From: Apoda limacodes
Taxonomy: Eukaryota; Arthropoda; Insecta; Lepidoptera; Limacodidae
Assembly: GCA_946406115.1 (NCBI GenBank)
Contig: OX291553.1
Location: 4,283,001 to 4,347,000 of the forward strand
Direction: 5' to 3'
Length of the DNA stretch: 64,000 nucleotides
Part shown: piece after piece, positions 1 to 12,230 of the stretch
Numbering within the stretch: position 1 is the first letter of the stretch
Layout: every line of letters starts with the position of its first letter
The notes under the pieces: generated by a model
The model's database searches: none
What the model saw: the letters and a program-made list of their open reading frames with translations, nothing else
What the model was told of the DNA's origin: nothing
Program-made: the position numbers and the translations under genes

Positions 1-373
1 GTCTTAAGTGAATCCCTGAATGCAAGGTATATGTTATGTATGTAGATGAAGCATTCTGAATTTACCCGGGTAATATTTTACTTATTTTTAACCTAGTTTT
101 TTTTATATCACAGTTGCTTTATTTATTTTTTGATATTCCCTGAAAAATACCCTTAGCCTCCTTGATTTCTTCTCAACGAAAAAAAAACCACCATTGCGCA
201 CCATTTTCCGTGAATATATTATGTATATTGCTGGCTGATTCCGGAGCTGATATGGAAGTATAGCTACCTAAATTCCAAATATTTCTCGGGCTCTGCTTAG
301 CAGATCCGACTAAAATTTAATGAATGTGTTCTTCGTGATGTGGTTCAAATCCTGAAAAACGTGAGTATTTGTG
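1..373. other. AT-rich sequence, nothing recognised
   Basis: No coding exon, RNA gene or repeat family is recognised in this stretch, which runs up to the left arm of the foldback element at 374. Confidence 0.4.
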
Positions 374-611
374 AGGGTCGGCTTAGACCGAGACGCGCCT
401 CGACGCCGCATTTTTGAGATAGCAACACATTACAGACCTTGTTTACTAGAAAAAAAGACACAAATTATAGTAAGAGGTTACGTGTCGAAGTACACCAAGA
501 TGCATCGCGCGACGTTTGGATGCGTATCTTATTGTCTAGTAAACAAGGTCCATAATGTGTTGCTATCTCAAAAATGCCGCGTCGCGTCGCGTCTCGGTGT
601 GAGCTGACCCT
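374..611. mobile_element. Foldback MITE with ~75-bp terminal inverted repeats
   Basis: Two long arms face each other: about 374-450 begins AGGGTCGGCTTAGACCGAGA, and about 535-611 ends CTCGGTGTGAGCTGACCCT, its approximate reverse complement. The innermost 45 bp (GCATTTTTGAGATAGCAACA... through TTGTTTACTAG) match almost perfectly. The short central spacer codes for nothing. This is the structure of a non-autonomous DNA transposon (MITE). No convincing target duplication was found, so the superfamily is not assigned. Open frames crossing the arms are by-products of the repeat. Confidence 0.8.
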
Positions 612-947
612 TATATACTTCTCTTTCGGAGGTGTTCGGGCTATTTTGTCAAAACTCATGCGGCCGTTCACCGTGCAGCTGCTAAGCATGTTGTAACTCC
701 TACGTGTTTTGCTTACATTTTCATTTAAACCTAGAAATAATACCGATTGCTCTAAAGTGATAGTTTATCGAAACTTTTGTGAGGTTTAACTATGCATAGC
801 AACGTGAAATGTGCACAATATAGACGATAAGAAATCTAGTTCAGCTAAAGAACTTCACTTTAACTGCATACCGCTTGTCTGATAAAACGAAATGAAGATC
901 CATTTATATGGTGGCACCAGAACAGTTCCAGATAACTTGAAATGTCT

Positions 948-1107
948 CGTAAGGCCAAAGTATACCTTTTTTGTCCTGCCAGCACTGCCTATAGCCAGCG
1001 TCTTTTCTCGGAACATTAACGAGAAGAAAACTAATCGCTTACTTCCTCATCAAGCCGAAACATTGAAATTGCTGCATTACAACTCTGATTTAAAAGAAAA
1101 AGATTGA
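948..1107 (+). pseudogene. hAT transposase C-terminal relic
   Basis: The translation reads as the conserved hAT C-terminal dimerisation block: a CPAS-like segment followed by SQRLFSE, then after a frameshift EKKTNRLLP, then a LLHYNSDL ending. In hAT transposases this block typically reads PASS..SERLFS...KRNRL...L.FLH.N. The frameshift lies near 1015, and no upstream catalytic domain is seen, so this is a decayed 3' fragment. It ends at a TGA near 1105-1107. No terminal repeats were identified. Confidence 0.65.
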
Positions 1108-4100
1108 GGACTTTTATACATCACTAGCTCTAAACACCTTAATTATTATAATAAAAATTTAAAAAAATGTAAGAATAAATGATTTTTAACTGAATTAATG
1201 ACTGATTCCTAAGTTCCTAGGTATTATGTTACCTAATCGATTTTTGTAAATGTTTTAACCGTTTATAAATTATAAAACAAGCATAAATTGTTGGTTTTAT
1301 TCCATTTATTGTGCGCCTAGTTATATTATTTTATTTATATTATAATCGGCATATTTTCCCGCATAGTTGGTCAATAAGTCGGCGACTAGTTGGTCCATCT
1401 CTAGTATTTATGTATTTGTATTCGTTGTCTGGTATACATAATACAAGCCTTGCTTAATTTGGGACCAGATGGCGCTGTGTGACATGTCTAGAAAAAAAAA
1501 AAAGATTTTTCCCTTTTGTTCTCCTAATTTAAAAATAACATCATTTCTGATTATTGTATCTAAGGGATGAATAATTAAGAGTTGACACCCATTTTGCAAT
1601 AATCGTACTGAACAAACCTTTTTAAATAAAGATAAACGTTTAATGTTTCGAAATGAGATGCCATTTTGTAACACACTCAACCCCCTGTTGTCGTCGGGGA
1701 AAACCATGTATAAATATTTTTGGTATCTTTTTGTTTATATTATTGGCTGTTGTCATTTTGACAGCAGTTGTTAAGATAAGTCAGACAGTTAAAAATTCTG
1801 ACCGTCAAGTGGCCACTTGTTCAACAAAGTCTGCCGATAAGTTACGCGGTGGGCTATGACTTAAGCCTTTTTTCTCTAAGGAAGTACCTGTGCCTTTGTA
1901 GTGGCATTGAAAAACAACGGTTAAGCCAACAGTATTATTCTTGTGTTTACTACCGAAGTATTACTGTTATTTTACAACTAGACGTGCCAACTAATGTCGC
2001 CTTTCTCTGCGCTATAACTTTGTATGGTAGTTTTTTAGGGTTATGTTCCCAGTGGATAAACAATACGTATTTCTAATCAATAAGGGCGTCTTGTTTGACT
2101 ATGAAACTCAGTGAATTTATTAAAATTTCTTAATTTATATTAGAATGTTATATATACCTACGTATTACATCAAAACTATACTATAGTACCGATATATAAA
2201 ATAAAAATTAATAACTCAGTAAATTATATTATGATAACAGAAAAAAGGATTAACAAAAATAAAGGATTAAGGGTTCAATTTTATTTCTCCTTGGAAGTGT
2301 AAAAGCCTTCAAACTCCGCTGTACAAGTATGTGCCACATTTTCACAGCCCTCCACGGTGAGAACCGTCATGGCCTCTACTTCACCGGGCGGCACGGGAGC
2401 GCGGCATCAGCACAAAAAGCTAGCTCACCGTTTTGAAATTAGAAATCGATGCAAGTTAGAAAATGCACAGGATACTTGTACACTGCTAAACTGATATATT
2501 TTACCGTAGCAATTCAGATAATAAAGTAATTTATAAGTGTAGTATGTAAATTTAAATACGAAAATTATACTGGTACTGGTAATGAACATGAAAATTATTA
2601 CTATTAAAGTTAGAAAATTGCATTACTATTTGCTGGGCCATAAGAATGGTTATTTATTAATATGTGCGAGAATGTTATTAAAGTTAAACGTCACAGGAGA
2701 CTTTTTGAAAGGAAATAAACCTAAAAACTTTATTGAGACTTAACTACAGGCTAAAACTACATTACTTAGGTACTAAGTGTTAAGCGTCCAGAATAGTTTA
2801 TTCCATTTGAGCAAAAAAATAATGTACTTCTTTGATGGTTTCATAAATAAACTCATGATGGAAATATTTATTTATTATAACTCACGGCCAATACATTAAT
2901 CATGACATGTTTAAAACATATAAATCTGGATCTTACAATTCGTATCCTTCCCTGCCTCATACGTCCCCACTGTTGGGGCACGGCCACCTTGGGCCAAGAC
3001 GATTAAGGCTATCGTCCCACACGTAGCCTTGGGTAACTCGGACATAACTATATCTTTGGATATATATCCGAAGCCGGATATGTTACAACTCCTTCACTTC
3101 GCGTGAAATAGACATGTCCTATATCCAGGGAGTGAGTGAACGAACTAATGCAAATAAACAGCGGAGCGTGTCGCCCGTGTCGGTGGCGCGGAGCGGCCGA
3201 ATAGCGATGCACGCATATTACTGAAAGTGAGAGAGAGAGAGAGAGCGAAATAGTAACGTTGTCGTGTCTTGCTTATGAATAATCGATCTCAGCGCTTTTT
3301 AAGATCACGCCTGTTAAACCCAATATATATGCATTGAGATATGAATTTCCGTGCAATACGCTTTAAAGCACTTAAACCGCTTATTAATTAAGTGGACGTT
3401 TTTTGTCTTCAATTCAATTGCTTGTTTACGTAAGTATGTACATACTATAGATTAGTACTTACTACAATAGTTTTTAGTATCACCTCTGCTTTGTGACCTG
3501 TTAGAAAAATATAATGTAAGTGTCAATGATTACTAGTGCATTTGATGTGTGTTGTTTATAAATAATTATAATCGTTTACTTTCCTGGTAGGATTTGTTTG
3601 TGTATAAGTACTAGACTGTGTAAATATTGATACATATAAAAGTTTTGAGTTAAAATGGCGTATTGTGAATAAAAAAAATAGTTTATGAATGTTGTCATAG
3701 TCTGAAATTGTATCCTAACCTAAGAAATGACTAGTCAAACAAAGCCCGGTTCATACCTATCAGAACTCATCACCAAAAATGTTTTCGTTCCAAACAAACG
3801 AGGGATACACTAACAATTTGTGCACTCGTGATTGAAAGGTACGAAAACGATCCGAGGATTCGTTTAACCGCGGTGTGCTAGAAAATTGTATATTTCCGCG
3901 GATTTAGCGAATATGGATATGCGAAGCGGATATGTATCTTTAATCGGAGTGATATTTGACATATCTAATCTTTGTCCGGAGTAACTTAGCCCATGGCTAC
4001 CCACGCGGGCCCAGTGCAGATATAGTAGACTCTTTTGTTTTTGTTTGTTACTACTCGACTCCAAGACTACTGGACCTCAGAAAAAACCGCTGCTTCGACG

Positions 4101-4786
4101 GATTTGTGTAAGAATTGGGAAATTAAATTTTATTACAAGTGCGGGAAATTTTTTATTACGACGAGTCCCGATTGATTAGGCCGATCCTAAGTTATGTTGT
4201 ACATACACATTCAAATATTACGAAGAGAGCTATAGACAATTATTAATCCAACTGCACGAAATGGATATGTTAATTCTGGCACCATCTATACTGTACTATT
4301 AAACTGTAACGAACCGTACGGAATTTCGTGCATTAGCTATTATATTATTGTCTATTAGATTAGGAGGACTACATAGTTCATATAATATCTTCAAATAAAG
4401 TGGATCGTGTAATCATAATCGCCCTTCACATGGTAAGTTCGTTTGATTATATATTACTTGTCATGCAAACCTAACTCAAAGTGAGTTATTAGATGTCTAG
4501 GGATCTATAATATTGTACTGAATTTCATTTTATCTATAAGAATTTGATTTGATTTCAATTTAGAATCATCGCATAGCAAAAACAACATCTAAAAATATTA
4601 TATTTATCTTTGTGCACGTATTTGCGTGTAACTATTTATCAAGTACAAGTTGCATCAAAATAGGTTAAGCAGTTTTCAAGTTAGATTGTGGACCAATCAC
4701 TACAAAAAACACTAGTTCCGTTAAACGCGCAATTCTACGCGGGACTTATTGTGTGTATCTTACCCGATATTTTCGTGAATGTTGGA
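1108..4786. other. Intergenic AT-rich DNA with minor repeats, no gene recognised
   Basis: No exon set with supporting similarity is seen. A short (GA)n run lies at about 3230-3246. Around 2950-3010 there is a CCCCACTGTTGGGGCACGG stretch that resembles a common lepidopteran repeat, degenerate. An imperfect foldback lies at 4231-4355. The small open frames here do not resemble known proteins. Confidence 0.4.
4231..4355. repeat. Imperfect inverted repeat (possible MITE)
   Basis: TATAGACAATTATTAAT..TGCACGAAAT on the left is mirrored by ATTTCGTGCATTAG..ATTATTGTCTA on the right, with a loop of about 50 bp. It could be a short foldback element. No target duplication is evident. Confidence 0.4.
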
Positions 4787-5105
4787 GCACTAAGGTGGCA
4801 AACAAGTAGACGATCTGCCAGATGTTAAGCGGTCATCGTAGCATATGGACGTTTGCAACGCCATCCAGGGGCTTCACATATCAAATTGTTTGAATTACAC
4901 AATATTAATATAATAACATGTAAGTCGATATAGGTTTCTAAATAGATGTGCATGTATGTATATATGTGCCCATGTTTGTCCTAGTATTTCTCAAAAACTA
5001 ATGTTTTTTAATTATTTTTATTGAATTAAGTACCGTTCAACTAAGAGAACAGTGCAAGTTTCATTAAAATCGGTTAAGTAGTTTTCAAAATACGGACTGT
5101 GACAC
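4640..5105. repeat. Two diverged copies of a short interspersed repeat motif
   Basis: AAGTACAAGTTGCATCAAAATAGGTTAAGCAGTTTTCAAG near 4640-4680 and GTGCAAGTTTCATTAAAATCGGTTAAGTAGTTTTCAAA near 5053-5090 are related. Motifs of the type 'TTTCATNAAAATCGGTT.AG..GTTTT' are frequent in lepidopteran interspersed repeats (recalled, not searched). Family not assigned. Confidence 0.35.
4787..4880 (-). repeat. LINE 3'-end fragment, family L-A
   Basis: CACTAAGGTGGCAAACAAG followed by TTAAGCGGTCATCGTAGC is the reverse complement of the LINE 3' terminus seen complete at 44290-44672 and 47583-47985. Only the last ~90 bp are kept. Confidence 0.6.
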
Positions 5106-6092
5106 ACGTACCAATCATTAGAAAAACACGTCGTACTCCTTAGCAAGCAGACGATCTTGCCTTATACTTATAAATTAATAAGGTTAATCCCCTACTAATT
5201 CAAAAAATTCAAAATTCTTTATAAACATTTTAAAGTGTTATTAACAGGTGTCAAGGCGCTTATTTTAAGTTTAAAACTAAACCCGTATTAGGAGATGTCC
5301 GCTCCTCCGAGTTCTGTATAACTTGCACTTGTTAAAATGTGTTACAATATTTTAAAACTGTGATTTGTGAAAATATAAAACTTATACTATGTGTGTGTTA
5401 TTTAATTAGTAGTTTATAAGTTTTTATTACTGTGCGTTTATTTCGTTAAGACTTCGAAACAGGAGGAGGTTCTCAATTCGGATATTTATAGTTTTTTATG
5501 TATGCTCGGGCATAACTCCGTCATATATAGACGAATTTGCAAAGTTCGTTTTTTATTTAAATTGGTATACTTCCGTGGTGGTCCTATATTAATGTGGTGC
5601 ATTTAAAATTTAAAATTAAAAAAAAAAAAATGGTGTTAATTTTGACCTGGTGAAGCCCCCTTTTTGTTGATGTTTTTAGTGTACGAAAAAAGCAATTAGC
5701 TTCTAAAAAGTAAAAAATTTAAACATTTTAACAATAATAAAAGGTTCCAAAAAGATGCACTAAAAAGGGAAAAATAATTACTTATTTCCAAAAATCTAAT
5801 CTGAATTACAGTTTGAAGTTGGTTTCTATGTACCTAACAGTTTATAACACACTAATCTTGCATGAATATAAATCTTTAGGGTTTCATATTACGAACGTAT
5901 TCCACATTCGGTACTTTTCCTTCAATATTTGCATCTTGATATAATTTAGAAGTATTCAACAATTGTTTTCATGCAACATTACTTTTAAAATTGATCTTCG
6001 CGCACATAGGCCTATACGTAGGTCCAAGTACCAGCTAAGAATTAAAAAATAAAACAAATTTATTTATTTAAATTCCCTATTACTGTGATATT
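5106..6092. other. AT-rich intergenic sequence, nothing recognised
   Basis: No coding or structured element could be supported here. Confidence 0.35.
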
Positions 6093-6429
6093 TATCCCTA
6101 AGGTGGCAAACAAGCACACGGTCCGCCTGATGGTAAGCGGTCACCGTGGCCTATGGACGCTTGTAACACCAGGGGTATCCTCGCGCGTTATCCAATAACT
6201 TCTTTCTTGAATTCTTGAAGAACCCCATACTGTAGTCCTTAAAGAAAACCCAAAAGTTCGAGGGAGGAAGTTTCTCTGAAACCGCACCTAATGAATTCCC
6301 TGCCGGTGGCGAGTGGTGTGATGGTAGGAGGTAGCCGTGGGCATTATTTCGAATAATTCCTCAGGACACATCCCATTGTACAAGCAGTAGAACTCACACA
6401 GGGAGGCAAAGTCTTTCCTCAAACTTAAG
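6093..6429 (-). pseudogene. 5'-truncated LINE (family L-A), C-terminal ORF2 relic and 3' end
   Basis: The minus strand carries the same terminal ORF2 segment as 44322-44615 and 51445-51960 (a CSEELFE-like block, FLPRT..LWNELPA-like block, then the GGTGACCGCTTACCATCAGGCGGACCGT 3' end), with several substitutions and frameshifts. This segment is the extreme C-terminus of a jockey/CR1-group reverse transcriptase common in Lepidoptera. The copy is 5'-truncated, as usual for target-primed reverse transcription. Confidence 0.65.
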
Positions 6430-7727
6430 TGTTAAGTGGGTTTTTGAAGGCGGTGTAATTTTATATTAAATTTGTTTATTTTTAAATTTTGATGAAGTAA
6501 AGTCTAACATACAAGTATATATTTCCCCAAGCCAAGCTAGAGTTACCGGTGAAATCTCAATAAAAAAATGAGCTGTATTCGGATTGGCCAGTACAAACAG
6601 ACAAACAAAAAATTATTAATTGGTTTTTTGCCGTAGCGTACTTAACATTGAGTTATAATGTGTAGTGTGAGGTTCAAAAGCCAGTTTAGTCGCCTTAAAG
6701 TTTAGCCTCCTGCGACGTGTAACTTAAATTACATTTCCGCGACTTGGGACGGGATGCGACGAGGAAACGGGAGTAAATCTAACTTAATTAACTTTTAATT
6801 TATATGCGTACTGTTTTCATTGCTATGTTAGATGTAGGTTAAAGTTGATCGACATTTTGACTTTCCTTATAATATCCTTAATATTTTTAAGTTATGCAAC
6901 TAAGTCAATTTTCATAGTTTTAAAATTCTTAAGACATTGAAGAAACATGGGCAATTTTAATTTAATCTCAAGTGTTTCCTACATATGATAGCACACTTGC
7001 ATTCAGATACGCACCTAATAATCTTAAATTTTAGTCATATTTTTTTGGTTGCACTAAAAAAGGAGTTGGTGCTTGGTGAATTTTGTATCTCTGATTAGGA
7101 AAATAATATTAGTGTGTGTGTCACCTTGATTAACAAGCTACTTAAAAAAATCAAACACGCCAGCAAATAAATCGAAACAACATTTTTGAGTTATCTATAT
7201 CTAGTTACATAGATAGCAACATAATTGAGTCTTTAAACTATTAATACTGGAATCTTTAGTGCTTGCGGCTTAAACTTTAAAAGTAAGAGTTCAAATTTTT
7301 CAACTTTAAAAGCCAACAAACAATTCGCAAAAAATACATTCAGGATAAAAAACCTTAAGAACCTTTTTAGAGATATATCCAGAGATACTCCACACCACAA
7401 GGTGCCTGAAAATTCATTCCTCAGTTCAATGCAGGAAGCGTTAGATCCACAAAACTGTATAGCAGTTACCGTACTAAACCTTTCTGTAAAATTTTATTAA
7501 TATCGATGCAAAGACGGCAGTAATATAGGGCCGTGAAGGATGAATATGAAGACTATTAGGCAACGAGGCCCTAAAAACGACTCAAATTCAGCTTTATCGA
7601 TCAAGTAGTTCGTATACGATATTATTATACTTGATTTAGACAAAAGACTGTAAGTTGTTTTACATAAATTTAGCTATTAGAGGTTTGTAACAGCTATCTT
7701 ATTACCACTATTACTTGTTAAACAATA
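6430..7727. other. Intergenic, one small dispersed repeat
   Basis: A segment around 6735-6800 containing GACGGGATGCGACGAGGAAA is repeated with changes near 52965-53020 (GACGGGATGCGACGAGCAAA), so it is a dispersed repeat of unknown class. No coding exon recognised. Confidence 0.4.
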
Positions 7728-8492
7728 CAACAAAGGGCTGATTGATAACTGGCCAAACTTAAAAAAAAGATACGCAAAAAAAAAATATTACATTATATTC
7801 TAGCATCTTTTCGAAAATAGAACACCAAATTAAATTTTATCGAACTGATTCTGAATTTGTATGAGAGGACCTAGAACTTTCTCTGTCGTTAATTTTTTTA
7901 CCAATGCAAAGAAACGAAATTCGTGCGATAATAAAGTTTTACGTTTTAAAAGAGAAAACAGCAACCCAGATTAAAGCCAAGCTAGACAGTGGTTTAGGTA
8001 ATTCTGCTTCGTCATTGAGTACAATTCACACCTGACTAACTGATTTTAAGCGTGGAAGACTGAGTTGCGACGACGCCTACAGGTCTGACCGTCCAAATGT
8101 GGTCACGAATCCGGACATGATCAAAAAAAATCACAAAATTGTATTGAACGATCGGCGCTTGAAGTTGCGAAAGATAGCGAGATGGTGAGCATTTCATTTA
8201 AACGCGTTTTTAATATTTTGCACCTACATTTGGGAATGAAAAAGCTTTGCGCGTGATGGGTACCGCCTTTTTTTACCGTTGGTTGACCAAAAGCAACATC
8301 GAGTGGACGATTTATTGGAGTATTTGGCGCTGTTTAACCGAGATCCTAACGAGTTCTGGAGGCGTTATGTTACAGTAGATGAAATTTAGATACATTATTA
8401 TACTCCTGAAACAAAAGATCAATCTAAGGAGTGGACTGAAGGCGGAAAACATGCGCCGAAGAAAGCAAAAATGGTTTGTCGGCCGGCAAAGT

Positions 8493-9837
8493 CCTTTCGT
8501 AGACTTAATTCACCAGCCTAATTCACCTAGGTGCATTAAGTCAACCAAATCGTATACCTTATGCACCCAGGTAAATTAAATCTACCAAATAGTATTCTTT
8601 ATTCACCCAGATGAGTAAAGTGCACTTATTGCGCATGTTTAATACACCTGCGTGCATTGAATTCAACTTCATTGTTGCGAGTTATATAACCCATTTTAAA
8701 ACTATTGCTTGCCATTTATAAAGACAAAGTTCATTTTTATTATTTAGAAATATTAAATTAATTTACGTAACTATTGAGACATTTTTTCCCAAATAGATTG
8801 TAATTATTTTTATTCATATTGTTTTTTTTCGTAACTGACTTCAGAATAAGAGGAGGATTTAATATTTATCGCGTATATTTTGGGGCGATTTTTAGTTTCG
8901 ATTGATAGCTAGTATTTTAGAGATGGGTTTTAGAATTGTGTTATATGTGAAGCTTTTTAAAAATTACAACTACTTATAGGAGAAAAAAAAAATATTGTTA
9001 CAGACCGAAGTGAATTTAAAACAAGTATCTCATAAAGTTTACTGTTAAACTTACGAAGCTCAGATTGCATGGCATAAAAAATTAGAGATGTGTAAATAAA
9101 ACGTTGCAAAAATCGATCTGCTAATTTTGGAACTATACCAAGATGCTGTAAGCTCTTACAAAGACACTGGTTATAATCTCGTCCAAAGAAAGTAGATTGA
9201 AGATGGGACAGCTGAAGCACTTTTTACTTACTTTTAAAGTATGCCCCAGACCATTCTGCCAGATTTATTCAATACATGGGGATTGTGGCAGTGACATTCA
9301 GAATACCAATATTACACCTCCTATTTCTGCATTGATGTCTCATAAAGATTACAAATTTAACAATATTATGTTCAAAATGATAATGCCGCAAATTTCTGAA
9401 GATTGGAAACCCATGCAGTTTACTTGCGATCATGAATATAGAACAATGAAAGCAATTTCATCATTGTTTCCCGATTGTATCGTGAAGGGCTGTTATTATC
9501 ACTGTCGTGAAAGACGAAAAGGTAAAGCCTTGAATATATATAAATCTAAAAATAATCGCCGATGTATTTACTTTTGCTCTAACTTGGCATTATTACCAGA
9601 ACAACAAATTATTGAAGGAACTATATTGTACAATAATACACAAATCGTAAGAAAGTACAATCCTCTCTTAATTATTTTCAGACCTAATGGATGAAATCCG
9701 ACTTTGTAAAGAAGCAGTGTGTCTTTGGTGACACCGAACAAATAATTGTATCGAGGGGTGGCAATAACCGCTTTCGACGAAACAATCAAAATTTGCTTAA
9801 TATATGAATTAAGCGGGTGAATTAAGTCTACGAAAGG
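8493..9837. mobile_element. MULE-like DNA transposon inserted in the mariner transposase
   Basis: Ends are CCTTTCGTAGACTTAATTCA on the left and its reverse complement TGAATTAAGTCTACGAAAGG on the right. The 8-bp sequence GGCAAAGT directly flanks both sides (8485-8492 and 9838-9845); removing the element plus one copy restores the mariner reading 'GKVMATVFWD'. 8-9-bp duplications suit MULE, hAT or P elements; the internal coding relic points to MULE. Repeats of the AATTCACC/TGCACC type follow the left end (8501-8660). Confidence 0.85.
9197..9694 (+). pseudogene. MULE-type transposase fragment
   Basis: The 165-codon frame contains TFKVCPRPFCQIYSIHG, ISALMSHK, then CDHEYRTMKAISSLFPDCIV and KGCYYH. 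This is the order of the MULE transposase core (DGTF..P..F.QLY.IH, ALM..K, D.E.A...AI...FP, GC.FH). Asp78 in CDHE would be the second catalytic residue; the first (DG of DGTF) is replaced by LL, and the third region is absent. The N-terminal DNA-binding domain is missing and adjacent frames carry stops. It is a relic and cannot drive its own transposition. Confidence 0.65.
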
Positions 9838-10423
9838 GGCAAAGTGATGGCGACTGTTTTTTGGGATACTTGAGAAAAGAAAAAAAGAAAAAACATTGGA
9901 GAGTACTACGCAAGCTTGCTGCAAAATTTAAGTCAAGAAATCCGGAAGAAACGACCTTATTTGGCCAAGAAAAAAGCGTACCAATACACACATCAATGGT
10001 TGCAGTCGTCAAACTCTATGAACTTCATCTCCACCCTATTCCCTAGATCCGGACCCGTGCGACTTCCACTTATTCCCAAACCTGAAGAAATGGTTAGGTG
10101 GCCGGAGATTTTCATCAAATGGTGAAGTCATTGTTGCCGTAGCCGAGTATTTTATGAAGTTGGAGAAAAAAATATCAAACTGGTGTAACAGCATCGGAGA
10201 AGCGCTAGACCAAATGCATCGAGGTAAAAGGAAACTAAGTTGAGAAAAAAAAAAAAATTTAAAAAGATTTTTAAAGTTTTTGTTTTTCGTTTCGGAAATT
10301 TATCAATCAGCCCTCGTATATTTTAAATAATACCTTTTATTGCTTATATTTTTCATCTCTCATATCTGTATAATATTATTCTAATCTTGACTTCCTTATG
10401 TTACCGTTATTCATTAACTGGTA

Positions 10424-12230
10424 CCTTTTTCAATGTTATGAAGTCAAACACCTCGATTGTGCCCCATCATCATTTATGTTAGATCAGTATGTAATACCAT
10501 CGATGATCTTTTTCTAGTTCTCACTACTGTATAGCTTAGTTTCTTTATTTTTCTGAATACTCTACTCAAAGAGATAGTTAAAACTTTGTGTTAAAACGTG
10601 CAGCATGTATCCATCTCCGCCGTCACGACTTTTCGTCGATGTCATCAACTTGGTAAGTTACATTAGAATATTATTTGAAACTTTTTATATTTTATTTTAA
10701 TAATATATTTATTTATTTTTCTTTACAGAATGTATGGCCCCGCCACAACTCTTTCGACGATATGGCTTGAGTTTCTAAGGCCTTCTCACTTAATTGTTGA
10801 TCCTGAATAAATACATAAAAATGTAGCGTAGTTGTGCTTAAACGTATTTCTTCTACTACGTTAAATGATGAATTCTGTAATTAAATAATGACTTTGAAAA
10901 CATACTCATGTAGTTTTGTAATTGAAGCCCTAGATTTCCTGTCCTGTTAAATTTGAGTCAGTAGATAGTAAAACAAACAGAAAAAGTGCCAATGTTTCTA
11001 AAATACTGCTATAAGGTGTTTTATATTTAAATTATAACACAGACATAGAATCATCAAGTAAAGAAAAACCTTATTTAATTGCTTTTGAAATTAAAAAAGA
11101 ACCGATGGTATTACCCAGGATTAAAAAATCATTTGATGATAAATTGTTGCTCGAATATTTACCAACTATCTATAAATTTACAATCAAAGTACAGATATGA
11201 TTAGAAAGGTATAACATTAAACTTTTGGTCTCTAATTGTATAAGGTGTCACCAAATTAATTATATCACTGCAATAAAACAAAATTAAATTTATTATGAAC
11301 TGGAAATTTATTTAATATTATAGGTATATAGAATTATATAATAATATTATAGAATTAAATATTATTATAGAAAAGTGACTGAACCGTATAATAATGACAT
11401 GATTATATTCAAGTTAATAGAAATCGTCACACGTCAAACTCGTAATGATAAAACTTAGATTGATCTGCATTCCCGAGATTCCAAAAAAATATCTCCGGAG
11501 ATAGTAATAGTTGGATAAGTATAGGTCATACAGTATTGAGCCAAAGGGTTAAGAAACATACATGATACCATTCACAGGAAAAATGTGTCGCGATGAAGGA
11601 TGCAGGAAATAGTTGTAAGCAAGGGGTTGATAGAGTTAGAGAAATGGTTAAATTTTAAATTTTCAGTAAGGTGGTAAACGCGCCCAATCACATGGAGGTT
11701 GTTATTTGTTGGTCAATGCAGAGTCAACACAGCCTCAGCAATCTGGTGACCGTCGAACAGCCCGAATATCAAGTAGTTCCTTAAAACACATTGTATTATA
11801 CAAATGGCACGGGATCAATAGCGCTTATGAATATGGGATCGTCAACTATTTATTAGATGATAGAAGCAGAGGAATGGACCAAGCTGAACTTGTGTTTTAT
11901 AAAGTAGTAACTCTTGGGCTGAAGAGAAGTACTGCTTTGCTCTGTATTTATCAACATTACAGGATTACTACTATGAGGGCATCAGCAAAAACGCAAACGT
12001 AACAATCAAGCCAGACTAAGGTTTAGTGTCGTTAATTATCGCGTTAAGGTGAGGAATTATAAAATGTATAATTGACACAAATAAAAAAATCATCTCTTAG
12101 TTACTAAAAAGAAATATACACGTTTGCAAATATTTAAACTAGCTTTCAATTTTAGAATAACTGTACCAACAATATTATTCAACGGTTAGAAAATTATAAT
12201 AAACTGATAATTCTTAATTAATTAATTTTT
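10424..12230. repeat. Lectin-unit 5' flank, duplicated at 53.8-60.6 kb
   Basis: Several blocks here reappear in the same order at the right end of the window: TCAAACACCT..GTATGTAA (10444-10495 with 53827-53897), the ACGTTAAATGATGAATTCTG area (10858-10880 with 54085-54108), CTCCGGAGATAGTAA..GCAAGGGGTTGA (11493-11632 with 59889-60012), and ACAATATTATTCAAC (12169-12183 with 60519-60533). The region is therefore part of a larger duplicated unit. The 98-codon open frame at 11706-12002 is not kept in the other copy, so it is probably not coding. Confidence 0.6.

Larger units (their letters stand above)
7904..10243 (+). pseudogene. Mariner transposase pseudogene (split)
   Basis: Starting at ATG 7904 the frame gives MQRNEIRAIIKFYVLKEKTA, a mariner-type helix-turn-helix N-terminus, and later YVTVDEI, matching the VTGDE block around the first catalytic Asp. 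The frame is broken by stops (for example near 8036 and 8187) and by the element at 8493-9837. It resumes with KVMATVFWDT, a classic mariner block, then a block like YSPD.APCDFHLFP (here YSLDPDPCDFHLFP) holding the third catalytic Asp, and ends at TGA 10241-10243. The block around the second Asp is not recognisable. The gene is dead. Confidence 0.85.
7728..10316 (+). mobile_element. Mariner-type DNA transposon, interrupted by a MULE-like element
   Basis: The left end is TA|CAACAAAGGGCTGATTGATA and the right end TATCAATCAGCCCTCG|TA; the core GGGCTGATTGATA is a perfect inverted match, and both ends are flanked by TA, the usual mariner target duplication. Inside is a plus-strand mariner transposase pseudogene (7904-10243). 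Without the inserted MULE-like element at 8493-9837 the copy would be about 1.25 kb, the normal mariner size. Confidence 0.85.

Noticed and set aside
11706..12002. 98-codon open frame upstream of lectin 1
   Set aside because: No recognisable domain, and the homologous copy near 60100-60230 does not keep the frame.
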